Positions 23,937-35,565 of a stretch of DNA of 64,000 nucleotides are shown in pieces; positions within the stretch are counted from its first letter, which is position 1, and each line of letters begins with the position of its first letter. The notes under the pieces were generated by a model. The model saw only the letters and a program-made list of their open reading frames with translations. It did not search any database and had not been told where the DNA came from. Made by a program: the position numbers and the translations under genes. The DNA is from Polytrichum commune (taxonomy: Eukaryota > Streptophyta > Polytrichopsida > Polytrichales > Polytrichaceae): positions 45,758,001 through 45,822,000 of the forward strand of contig OX485804.1 of NCBI GenBank assembly GCA_950295325.1. Direction: 5' to 3'.

Positions 23937-24868
23937 ATTCCCAAGTGACCTTCAACTAATCCTCTTCTTCTTCCAGCTTCTGTCCCGCTTCGGTCCCACT
24001 TCTGCAAAGGTGCAGCTAGCACTAAAATTTCTCCTCAGAAACGATCCACTCGCGAACCTAACCTAGAAACTGTACGTATCACTCAATAAACCCTGCAATT
24101 CTCTCGAATTAATAATCGCTCGCATATACACCTTGCAGGTTGCAATATGAACTTGTCAATCCGATTCGCTTCTGAATGTGAACTTGACCTCTGGTAATCT
24201 TGCAGGTCCAGAAGCTTTAGATAGATAGGTGAGAAGAATTTTGGCGTGCTGGGCACGTCGTAGCTCTCCTTCACCGAAGCACAGGTGGTAGTAACCTGCC
24301 GACGGACAGCTTGCAGACGATGATGGTTTTTCTGCTGCTACCGATAAGTATAGTTACCGATACTACCAATTTCAACTAGTCTTCTTCTTCTCCTAATTTG
24401 TCCTCCGAGCAAGTGGGCGGGGAAGAAGGGTTTTCCCATCTATTTGCCGACCTTACGGGCCGGATTGACCTTACGACACTCCTAACCTAGTCTCCACGCA
24501 GACGTAGACAACATGCAATCTATATACCTATTTCATCAGCAGAGTTACGGTTTGTCAGTAAGATGAGTGATATTGAGGATACAACCAAATCGGTGTGCAC
24601 ATGATGCTACCACCTTGGATCACATGAGCAACTCATGATTCAACCTTCACAATATTACTCAACCGGAACTCTATCGCAGCTTCTTCTTTCTACCCACTCA
24701 AGGACGAGCTATAAATTAACTAAGCGATTGCTATGAACTGATGTAAAGAACTGGACTGCTCCCGGTTACGCGCCAAGCCTGGATCGAATTTGGCGTAGTG
24801 CAGAAATTGCAGGAATTGGTGGCAGATTCATATGGGAACTATATATGACTGCACAAATCAGCGTAATG

Positions 24869-24933
24869 CATATATATACGTGTATGTGTGTGTGTGTGTG
24901 TGTGTATATATGTATATATATATATATATATAC
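24869..24933. repeat. compound TA/TG microsatellite
   Basis: An uninterrupted (TG)n tract with (TA)n on both sides, about 65 bp, non-coding. Confidence 0.9.
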
Positions 24934-25899
24934 ATATGCCCAGTGCTGCACCGATGGAGTCGGTGTCGGCGGGCGGGTGGTCACGAATTGGTGAGACTCT
25001 AATTCCGTCCGCCCACAACCTGTGTGCAGACAAACTCGATCGATGAATCAAATGCGTTGGTACTCTAACCGCATCGCTCGCTCGATCGATCGATCAATCA
25101 ATCGTCTCGTACTACTGCGGCTGCGGCTGGCGATTGGAGGTGGTCGGCAGTGATCCCGACGTAACTGTGGAGGATCGATGTTCCTGGAAGGAGCCCGGAC
25201 TGTGTTCGCTGCTCAGGTTATGTTTGGTGTGTCGGCCATGTGCTGATGATGCAGATGTTTATGTAGTTGAGATTGGAGCATTCGGTATTAACTTGACGAC
25301 ATCCGGTTCGGTTAGTCGCTCTCTTCTTCTTGAAGGCCACCGATCGAATTGCAAGGAAGGAAGGAAGCAGGGAAGCAGGAGTACTCACCGCAGTATCCTA
25401 TATCATGCTTGACGAATTCATCAGTAATTTTTTTTATCGTTAATCTTCTACAAGCAGAGCCAGCCCACAATTTTAAAGTTGTTGCCCATGATTTCTGGGT
25501 GTAGTAAATTGCACTTGGTTTTTTCTAGAATTTGCCGATTGGCCCCCCGGCATTCCACCGACAGATGGTAGCTTCGTGCTCACGCCATAAAGGTGATAAC
25601 TTGAAAGGTAAAATTAGAAGGTGACAGTGTGTGTGTGTGTGAGAGAGAGAGAGGAGTCATTCGGCCGTCCGTCTCTCTGTCTCCCTTCCGGACCCACCGG
25701 ACGCTAATTAATAAATATCAAATAATATAATTCTTGGATAGAAGGCCCATTAGGCCCTCTCTCACTATACACTATATGGACTGGTTACTATGAGGAATTG
25801 TTAGTCTTTTTGACATCATCCTGATATACTGTTAGTCCCATTATTTTGTAAAATTTAATCTAACTTAATTTTTTCTTCACTAGAATGTACTAAGATATT

Positions 25900-26130
25900 G
25901 TGTCCATGTTCCCAATGATGCATTCTCAAGTTTTTTGAATCACGTTAGTATGTTTCCAATGCTATATTCCCAAAGTTTCTAACATACCGACAATTGTTCT
26001 TGTGTTCCCATTGGTGTGTTCCCAATGACATGTTCCCATCTTTCCAATGGCACATTCTCATGTTCTCCTAATATCGTGTCTCGGAAGTTTCCAATTTGTT
26101 CCCAATGGGTTTCCAATTTGTGTCCCAATT
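25900..26130. repeat. degenerate array of a TTCCCAATG-like word
   Basis: The phrase GTTCCCAATG or close variants (TTTCCAATG, GTTCCCATTG, TTCCCAAAG) recurs about a dozen times at irregular spacing, often with TGTG or ACAT between. This looks like a decayed short-unit minisatellite. Confidence 0.5.
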
Positions 26131-26321
26131 AGGTGGCCTAATATTAATTGATCTTCACAATGTTTAAGTTGGAGATTGGATTATTAGTTGATAATAATAT
26201 CCAATGGGTATCCAATAGGCATTTGGAAGTCATTTAAAACCTTTGTTTTTTTGAGATTATAGCACTGCAAGCTTTGTAAAAGTGGGATAAAATGAAGATT
26301 CTCAAACTAGAAATTATAGTA

Positions 26322-26898
26322 GTATATTCAAACCCTGGGTATGCAACTCCCGTATTATATGGTCCTGATTATAATCACTTATAATGCGTTTTAGTCCAAT
26401 ATTGAGTGATACAATTTGTTTTAATGTAGGAAACCCTTGTAGCCCTTCTAACAAGGAATCCAAAAATGTAATTATATATAGGAAATGAATATATTTTGAA
26501 GCATATAATTGCATTAAAAACCTAATTATATGATTTTTTTAATACAAGTACCATAGGTCAAACTACCCAACTTTTTGGACTTTTTAATAAAATTTTAACA
26601 TTGTGAATGAATTATAATTTTAATGGGAGGCTTAATAAATATGCAACCCAACTTTTTTTTCATCTCATTTATTTAATTTGGTCTTCACCCAACTTTTTTT
26701 TCATCTCATTTTATTTAATTTGGTCTTTACCCAACTTTTTTTTCATCTCATTTTATTTAATTTGGTATTCACCCAACTTTTTGATCATTTTAATTTGATA
26801 TAATTTGATATAATTTTTACAAAAGCCGTCCTCTAAGCCGTTTTAAGTACGATGCCCCCTGCGTATAATATGGGAGTTGCGTACCCGGGATTCAAACT
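26322..26898. mobile_element. TIR element with internal minisatellite
   Basis: Left end about 26326-26360 and right end about 26862-26898 are inverted copies. Both read TTCAA.CCC.GGGTA.GCAACTCCC inward, then TATTATA, with a few mismatches. The interior is AT-rich and non-coding, and holds the 42-bp tandem repeat listed separately. Confidence 0.65.
26646..26786. repeat. 42-bp minisatellite, about 3.3 copies
   Basis: Units run CCCAACTTTTTTTTCATCTC then ATTTTATTTAATTTGGTCTTC/A. The unit is a multiple of three, so translation shows a spurious 14-residue repeat (NFFFISFYLIWSLP-like). No evidence that it is a gene. Confidence 0.8.
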
Positions 26899-29800
26899 TG
26901 CTCATGTAATGTAATTTGCATCATAAATTCTCATAAGCATTTAAACTATCATTGTTAAAAGAGTCAAACATTGAAACAACATTATATATTCATTCCTATC
27001 AGCAAACTTTGTATCATATTTTAGGTTTAGATCTATTTTCATATCAATAAATGTGTCAAGTCATACTACTACCTTCTATAAAAAAAAAGTAGACTTATTT
27101 TGTAGCATAATGGAGAAAAATCATGTTATACACAACTAATTGAAAAGTTTACATAAATATCACATAATAATTTTACACTTGGAAATTTGTGGTGCGTAAT
27201 TGAATAAGTTTTGATTTGTTTTTGGGCAATTTTACATCAAGTTTGTCACTTTTGTTATAATAAGTTTAACATAAACTACAAGGCTACTCAAAACATAAGC
27301 TTAGCACCATCCACATAACTTTCCCATTCTCCCAAACCACGACACATGTACGGTGGAGTTGTTTACAAGAGAAATGCTTGACTATTCTAGACTTCTCCCT
27401 TTCTCACATCCACGCCTTTACTGTTTTACATCTTTCCCAAAAAAGCTTTCAATTTCTCTCAAGGAAATACTACTCAAACAAGTGCTTTCAAAAGGGTCGT
27501 TTTGGAGCTTTCACCCCATAGCAGCACATTGAGAGTGCATGTATAATGCAGAGGTCAATGTCGAGCACAACTACCTAGTACCCTCTAAGGTTGAGGCATC
27601 TATAACCGATAAAATACGAGAATTTGCATACGTTTAGGAGGATAAGTGGGGAATTATTTTTCTTACAAAGAGAAATTAATTCTAAGGAGAATGCAACCTT
27701 CTTATTTTCCATAAATATGGAAATTGCTACAATTATTGAAGTGGTAAAGTTAGGGTAACACATAGTCGACCTATAGGTTAACCCATAGCCGCTCATCTAA
27801 ATTCTAATGCTTGGCTCCAATAGTTGTCAAAACTTTTATGAAGGTAATCAATCACAAGCTGCCAACACATATTAAGCCTTCACTTCGTTCACCTAACAAA
27901 TATAGATCTCATCCATGTGAACATTACATGACCTTAATGAGTAGTTAAATGGACCTAGTTGACTATGAATGCCTTGACCTTACTATTCATCTTCACTCCA
28001 TTTGTGGTTTGAGTAACTAGGCTGTTTTATTGTTTGAAGTGATTTTTTTATATTTTGATTTTATTTTATTTTCACAGATCGAAACTGGGCCCTGGCCTTA
28101 GAACAAATCAGAAAATGAATAACAATTTGTGGCTGTATTTAAAGACAAAGAAAATTCAACACACCAGTACTTACTGTCTATATCAGTCATGGAGATTGAT
28201 CTGGATAGCAATTCAGGTATTACTGTGGAAACCCAGAATTAAGTACATGAGGAGCAATGAGTTTGGGGATTGAGCAAATTCAAGTTTCAACTCTTAAAAA
28301 TAAATATTCTTAATGTTGGTCATGTCAACTATGTACTCGATTCTCAACTTCCAGGTCAATTCAAAAGGAATGCAGGTTTTTTCTCCGGTCTGGTCTGGTC
28401 CAGAATTTAAGTGTCATAGACGACCTCAGCTCATGAGAGAATAAGTTACATCAACAGTAAAGAGACAATTCCCAACCAAATAAGGTATATTCACTCACAA
28501 GATTCCTGGCAATTCATCTGAATCCTGATCACCGAATTGGGGATCACATTTCCATGTAAGTTAACCCTAAATTAAGGGTCACATACTGTAGTACTCTTGA
28601 CTGACTTTAAGCGCATATTTTAGTATTTTGCAGTTTATGCACCGTCAGATGAATTCTTTCTTGACTTTTGCATGCAAGTCCTTACTCTCAACAGTCTGCC
28701 CCGTGTAAGTACTTACTGTAGTGATAATGATGGAATTTGAGTTTAGTCCAGGATGATTTCTAGCCTGGAGTACCCTTGGTTTACAGACTAGGTATTTGTT
28801 GTGATGCGGTCATGGCTAATTCAATTACTTATCTTAATCCAGTAAAAATCTTTACTATGAATATGAATAAGATATCTACATGAGCTCCAAAAACTATGAG
28901 GAAAGTAGTTGTGGCATCGATTTGGATTTGTTAACATCTCGTATTAATCGCATGTTTCATACCTTAGGAGAAGTGAACTTAGTTAGAAAAGTTCAATATT
29001 TAAGGGGTATTTAAGATCCACTGTCCTCAGATAGTCACCTACTCCTTTTTAAGAATGAGATAAGTAATTGTATTAGACATGTCTACCTTATATGCCATGT
29101 TGGCAAGAGAACAACTGTTTAGAAATCGGCTACGTAAAGAGAGAGACAAGTCACTTCGATATTACCACCGCCATCTTGAATTATGATGTTGCTTCATCTT
29201 CAAGTTAGTCTAATTATATCGTGCGCTTAGACGGCTTAACCTTTGAATTCCGAAAGGCCTTGGGTTTGAGCCATCTTTATCGGATATCTATATGTCAAAT
29301 CAAAAGCATGTCCATCATCGGTATTTCTGGCTCTCGGTGGTTCTTTTTGAGCACGGTCCCAATCGGAGGGTCCAGTGTCACGACCAGAATTTACATTTCT
29401 AAATGCAATGAAAATTCATCTGGTTTCAAAACAAAACAAAGCCCAAACCGAAAACAAAAAAAAGAAAAAAGAAAAAGCACTCAAGATTATTGCAATGTAG
29501 TTCCAGGGAAGGAAACTAAATCACGGGAAAATATTCTCTGAAGGTGAATTGCATCATCCCTTCCCTGTTGTGGGTACTGGATTCTTAATCGGTTCGGTGG
29601 AAATCATAGGGACGGTACTTTCACCTCCTCAACACGGATCTAGTCTCGAGACTAGCACAATTTTGTATTGTTCTAATTATAGCAACTTTGTCACCGAACT
29701 TGATCAGCATTGCAACACTAACTTCTCAATATTCCTCCAATATTCCCTCATGCCAGGACCTTGAAGAGGTCGGGAGGGAATTGGAATAGCGGGCGATATA

Positions 29801-32800
29801 GAATCAAACCACATTTGAGCTCAACATTGACTCTGGGGCTTGCTGCAAGTGCATGGGTCTAAGTTTTAAAAGTTACTCACCGAACTTGAGCATGGAGACA
29901 TCTCTCTTCCCAACAATACTTGAAGTTGTAATTCCTGAATAATATCACGGAGGGAATCATGATCATTCAGTTGATTATTTCCAGTATGGTACTAGTACTG
30001 CTCGCTCTCCCACCGCTTGAAGAGGTAGGAGGGATTTCAAAATCGTGTGTTAGCGAGCGGCGGGACTAATCAGAAGCCCACTAAAAGTGCCACCTTGGGG
30101 GAAGAACATTGCAAGTTTGTTTTCTTGCCTCCTTTTTACGGGCCCTAGTTTTTATTTATTTTTTAATCTGGGAGAAGAGGATGCGTTGCGTGTCGACCAT
30201 GTACTGTTTGTAGTAGTTCCACCAGATTTCACCAGCTCCTGAAGGCAATTAATTGATGATCATCTTCGAGGCAATCGATCGAAGCCTGCCTACCTGCATG
30301 GGCCCATCTTCCCATACCAATTACGGCGGAGATGTGTAGATTCACCTAGTTAGTTAGCTGCTCATTCTGATGCTAATCTATATGACTAGCGCATGATCCA
30401 AGTTCATGATCCAAGCTCCCAGGTGGCAGTGACGTAACTAGCTAACTCATGTGGTGAGTTTCATTCCAAGAGAATGATGCATAATGCATGACCAGCCACA
30501 ATTAAATGGAAAAAAACTAATTACGGTGGATACATATGTATACTTATAATGAATTGTGTGCAGCATGACTTATAATCACTGGGTTAGGTATTGCTGAACG
30601 TTTTAGCGTAGATGCCCAAGAGTGGATAGTATAGTTGAATTCTGCCAACCTCAGTTTCTGACTAGACATTCAGATAAAAAGTCGAAAAAGTGGTAATCAA
30701 TCAACGAAGTAGTCTTCTGTCTATCACTTACGGTCCTAAGTTGTAGTTGCAGGCTATGTAGCTGATCGGGAGAGTGAAGGATTTGAAGATGCCTACCGGT
30801 CACCCATGCCATGATCTGAATGATAGATGGCAAAACTATATATCAGTTCGAGGTCGAGTTTCACCTTCGACTCATCTTCATAGACCTGCCAATACAAACC
30901 ATTGAATGAGCTAGAGGAAAACATGACCAGCTTGCACGAGAATGAAGATTCAGCCAGCAGGGTTCATTTCGTTGCATTTCGTTGCATCCAAAATCCATGA
31001 TGAGTACTTTAAGAAGCCCCCTCGAAGCAGCATCCTCAATCCACAAGAAGTGAAAGCATTCATCACCAAAAATGTGGTCAGATTCTTCGATGACTACTTC
31101 AAGCAGTGAGAAGTCGATCCGATTAGTTAATGAGTAATTTCAAGGCAATCTGTCCTGCAGGAAGCCTGAAACAAACTTGGTCAAAATCGCGGGTGAGGTA
31201 GCGTCACCGGGAATTCGGTGGGCCGAGTCGGGATCCGGTGGAATGGGTGGAAACCGAGGAACTCAAAACACCTTTAGAACAATTAACAACTAATTTATTG
31301 TGCTAACAGAATGAGTTATAGCTATCTATCCCGTAGCAGCTGCGCCTACAGACAGGTACCAGTGATTATGTGGATATATGAGCTCAGAATCAGATCGACT
31401 GAGTTAGTACTAGGTAGATATGCCTAGCTCCATTCCTTCCCTTCATTCCATAGCAGGACATGAGATTGCCACTTCACAATTCTCATCGCCTACGTTATAC
31501 TACTTACATGAATCGGAGGGGAGCCTGCTCCTCGCTCATCTACAGTTCGTGTTGATCTGCTCATTTGCAGACCACTGCTGCATGTAGAACTTAATTACAA
31601 TCAGCTCAGAAAAGGCAAAAACTTCTACTTTTTACTCATTCTTTAGTATTTAGCCGTGCGGTCCCTGTGCAGTCACCGAAGTGTTGACTGAATAACAGAC
31701 AGTTTGGTTGTGTCACGACAAAGATGATGATGTACTCTTATAGTCGGTTTTTGGGTGTTTGGGAAACCATGACAGGCACAGGTTAATTAATCAAACTCAC
31801 TTTAATTTGGCAGCAGCTTCGATCGTTCGCTCTTACCGCCACCCACTTAACAAATTAATTAGCTCTCAAGCTATATATAACTTGAGTGTGCAGCTTGAAA
31901 CCAGAACACTGTTTATGGTATTTAGTGTTGCATGCGTAAGAGTGTCACTTTATACCCTATTTTTGAGATGTATGCTAGATTACATTAATGATCAACAACT
32001 TCTCCAGTAGCATCACCTCGTGGCACTTGGTGTGTTCAAGTGTTCTTACTAATATCTTGGCATGACTATGTTCAATAATGTTATGAGGTGTATGCCTATG
32101 TTACACAATGATCTACAAGTTGCCTAAAGTGTACACAAATGACACTTGACATTAGAATGCTCAAGAGAATCTTCCTCTTGCATACTAAAACGCAAACACA
32201 TGACGCTTTTTATTTATTTAGTATGCTCAATAATATGTTCCCCTTGCATATTAAAACATAAAACTATCATATCTCAAGTATCCCAATGTACTACGCAAAG
32301 TGTCATTTTGTAAAAATAATTTCACTTTAGAAAATTTCTTATGTTGGCAATTAGTGAACGTGACACTTTGAGACCTCTAGGCATCTAGTTTAAACTGTTC
32401 ACCAATAGTGTACTTGACACTAAATAGCATGAACGGTGTACTGATCTGTTGCTCTTAGTTATAATCTTTGTCATTCAGCATTTTTTGAAGTTACAACAGC
32501 CAGCACTTGGTGAATCTTTGCACCAGTTACATGTATGATTTAATACTTGAGATATATTTTTTCGAGTTGAGGAGGCAATTTGAGTACTCCAGTTGCTAAT
32601 CATCAGTCGAAGTGAAGAATTGCTCAAATATATATTCCTGTAACATCTACTTAATTACATATTCAGCATGTCGCCGCAACAGCATGTAAAAGTTAATTCT
32701 CCTGCTTCATCAAGTGCAAAATTATTGATGGTTGTGCATTTTACTCTCAAGTTGACTGTATTTAGAAGTTATAAGTGATTGCAGACACCTTGAAGTTTCC

Positions 32801-34384
32801 AGTGCATGATCCTATCTATGAGGAAGTCGGGAAGGTCCTGCAATTAATTTATGGCCAACGTAGCTATATTTCATCCTCTCTGCAATTAGGACCACCAGAG
32901 CAGTCATTTCATCAACATATATTTGCGCAATTACTAATCTGCAATCATGCATCAATAGTAATACTAAGGCTTGATCCTAATTAATACTAGTGTGTGCTGC
33001 CTGACTTACATATCGAATTCTTACCCATCCAAAGTTCCAAGGTATAAGTTTGTCTATGGAGATTATTTATCATCATTTGTCATGGAGTGGGAATTCAACC
33101 ATTAAGAGACCTGAAGCAAAAAAATAGAGTTAAATCTTTGAAATTGAATTACGTATACATCACGCTTCATCATATCATAAGATGAGCCACTGAATGCAAA
33201 CGAAAGAAACTGATGATCAAAATATAAAAAAGTTGTGATTGACTTGGCATGGTGACTACCTGAGTTGATCACTGATGACCATCTTAGGATTGTCTAGCAT
33301 TGAATGTATTGTTGAACTTTGAGTCGATCCCTGCAGGTGAAATTTCCCAAAAATGTAAATAGGATGTATTAGTGTTGAAAGTGAGATGGATTAATTTGCA
33401 TCTAGAATAATATGCATACATTCAAGATATATATATTTGTGGTTGGTATATGATAGATAGTATGTTTGTTAATATTATCTGTAGTAATTAATTGCCAGTC
33501 ATTTCTATTTGTGACTGGATGTTGGACCGCGATTCATTCATTCAACAATTCTCCTTTCGGTGGCACGAGCCCCTTGATCAAATAAGCAGAAGCCTTAGTT
33601 ATCTCCTGAATTTCAGAGCTGCAAAAAAAGGCTGTGCTCTCACCATTTGGTAGAATATACCAAATTTTAGTTTTATTTTAATAAATTTATTGAGACAAAC
33701 AAAACAAGATTTCTTTTATTGCCGAAAATCAAACAAGGTCACCGGGACCCGAAAAAAGAGAGCGGGAAACTCTCTTGGTGCGCCTAGTGGAAGGGCGGTG
33801 GAACCACAAAATCTAAAGAAAGGTGCACAACTTAAGTATGATTGACTAAGCCAATGACATAGGAGGCTCAATTGTTTCATATAATTTTAGAATTTGACCT
33901 ATGGAAGAGGAGGTTGTTGCCATCTCACGTAGTAGTGTCGAATTTAACAAGAATCTCTTTTAAACACATGGCTTCTTGGTGACACTTCTCAAATTCACAC
34001 CTAACCAAAAACCATACACTGATGTGTTTTGACTCCTTTAATGTCAACTTATTGAACATAATAATGTCACAAATGTGACACTTTCTCTCAATGGTAACTT
34101 AGATTATCACAAAGTTGATGAACGAATATGACATTAAATCCACTAGATTCTAGTAGATGCCCAAGTTATTATTTTATTTTATTTGGGCACATGTACATTA
34201 GCACAACTCAAAGAGATTCTTAAGATTGAATTGTGACTTGGAGATGCAGAATCACCTCCTTCAGCTCATAGGGAGGTGCTTGATTAATCATCTATATTGT
34301 TGTCATGAGCTCCTTTGTGCTACTCAATTACTTGCTCAGCTCTGAAAAATGAAAAACATGATCATCTGAATTAATATAGATTGA
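26899..34384. other. 7.5-kb gene-poor region
   Basis: No gene recognised on either strand; open frames are short and unlike known families. A partial R1-family copy in inverted orientation lies at about 28860-28980 (CATGAGCTCCAAAAAC.ATGAGGAAAGT, GATTTGGATTTG, CATGTTTCATACCTTAGGAGAAGTG). Around 29757 and 30017 two similar phrases (CTTGAAGAGGT.GGAGGGA) suggest another small duplication. Confidence 0.4.
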
Positions 34385-34755
34385 TCTTAAATGGTTACTT
34401 TTTTCTAACTAGCCCACTTCTCCTAGGATATGAAACATGTATTAGTATGAGGTGGTCAGCAAATCCAAATCGACGCCATAGCCTCTCCCTCTTAATTTTT
34501 GGAGCTCATATGAAAATCTCATTCAATATCAAGGTGAAAAATCTTTGTGCTCATTAAATGGTCATATAGGTCCCCCCTCCCAAATAAGAATTATGGTTAT
34601 TATCGAGCCTAAAATGGTTATCATATTCTGAACATGTATTGCAATTTCTTTTAAACACATGTCTTTTTGGTATCCGTTCTTAAAGGCACGCCTAATCACA
34701 TACCAATCATATATAGTTGTCCAATTAAGAGAAATAACCGCATTAGGCATGTCTA
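34385..34755 (+). repeat. dispersed repeat family R1, copy 2
   Basis: Same phrase order and strand as 5215-5530. It shares GGTTACTTTTTTC.AACTAGCC, TCCTAGGATATGAAACA, GGAGCTCAT.TGAA and the end ATAACC..ATTAGGCATGTC. A further partial copy lies at about 33935-34020. Confidence 0.6.
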
Positions 34756-35077
34756 ACCTCATAATATTGATTATATGCACTGCTTTATCGGCACAAAACA
34801 GAGACAACCTGTAAATTTGTATGTGTCTCAAAAGACACTCATGTATGACAGGAAGTCAGCATGTGTTTGTGAGATGTGAATATACTTAGAGTGTTGGACA
34901 TCTGGTTCAACACCAGGAGTGGTGAAGCTTAACTTCCACATGGGATTCGCCAGGTCTTGGCCAATATGCATACGACACGTGACGAATTCAATTCGTCCCA
35001 GCACTTATATTTTTGTGTGGAAGCAACCATCACCCTAGGGCATGTCCTTCTCACCAGCACCACATACAGTCAAGCAG

Positions 35078-35565
35078 TGTCCGGGGAGACTTTTGGGCAT
35101 AATCGGTCAAAATCCTAGTGTTTCCAAGTCCAACCAATTACATGTTGATGGCCTTATCAACTAAAATGAGCCAATTGGGCCATTATGAGACAATCCTTTT
35201 GTCACAATTGATGAGATCTTTCATATTACAATTGATTATTTGCATGGTTTTTTAAACATGTGTGGCTGTATTGGAATGGTTGAGTTGTATTTTAAGAACC
35301 CTCAACGGGTATTCTCTCGTACGAACCAACAATCATTACGTTTCCATCACGTTCCCTACATTAAATTGAGCGGACCAATTGGCTCATTTTAGTTGATAAG
35401 GCCATGTTGTGATCTTTCGGTTTTTCTTTATTAAATTTGAGGTATGTTTCATAAATTCCTCTAAAATGATCGGTAATTCTCCCGAAGTCTTGAACTTCAC
35501 CCAGTTACTTTCTCAAACTCGACCTGTATTTCTATAGCTAGCGGCTGGTTCTCCCCCTTCATTGC
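35078..35565 (+). repeat. dispersed repeat family R2, copy 1 (interrupted)
   Basis: Contains TTTTGGGCATAATCGGTC, CCTAGTGTTTCCAAGTCCAA, TTTCTTTATTAAATTTGAGG and GAAGTCTTGAACTTC..CCAGTTACTT in order. The same order is found at 58100-58300 (+) and, inverted, at 59560-59770 and 60890-61105. It is split by the MITE at 35150-35403; the other copies are uninterrupted there. Confidence 0.7.
35150..35403. mobile_element. 254-bp MITE nested in R2
   Basis: Perfect 29-bp terminal inverted repeats at 35150-35178 and 35375-35403, beginning GGCCTTATCAACTAAAATGA. Flanks are ATGTTGAT on the left and ATGTTGTG on the right, a likely 8-bp target duplication with two changes, as expected for hAT-type elements. 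Other R2 copies lack the insert at this point. Confidence 0.85.

Larger units (their letters stand above)
23937..26321. other. upstream region of the GARP gene, no other gene seen
   Basis: The first several hundred bases probably hold the GARP promoter and 5' UTR (minus strand). Beyond that I see microsatellites and low-complexity DNA only. A frame at 25134-25412 (+) resembles no family I know. Confidence 0.4.

Noticed and set aside
23498-23959. Several overlapping frames on both strands around the GARP first exon
   Set aside because: Only the frame starting at 23936 (-) encodes the conserved DNA-binding domain and splices in phase; the others are GC-rich shadows.
26607-26798. Frame encoding repeated NFFFISFYLIW-type residues
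   Set aside because: Produced by a 42-bp minisatellite inside a TIR element; not a gene.
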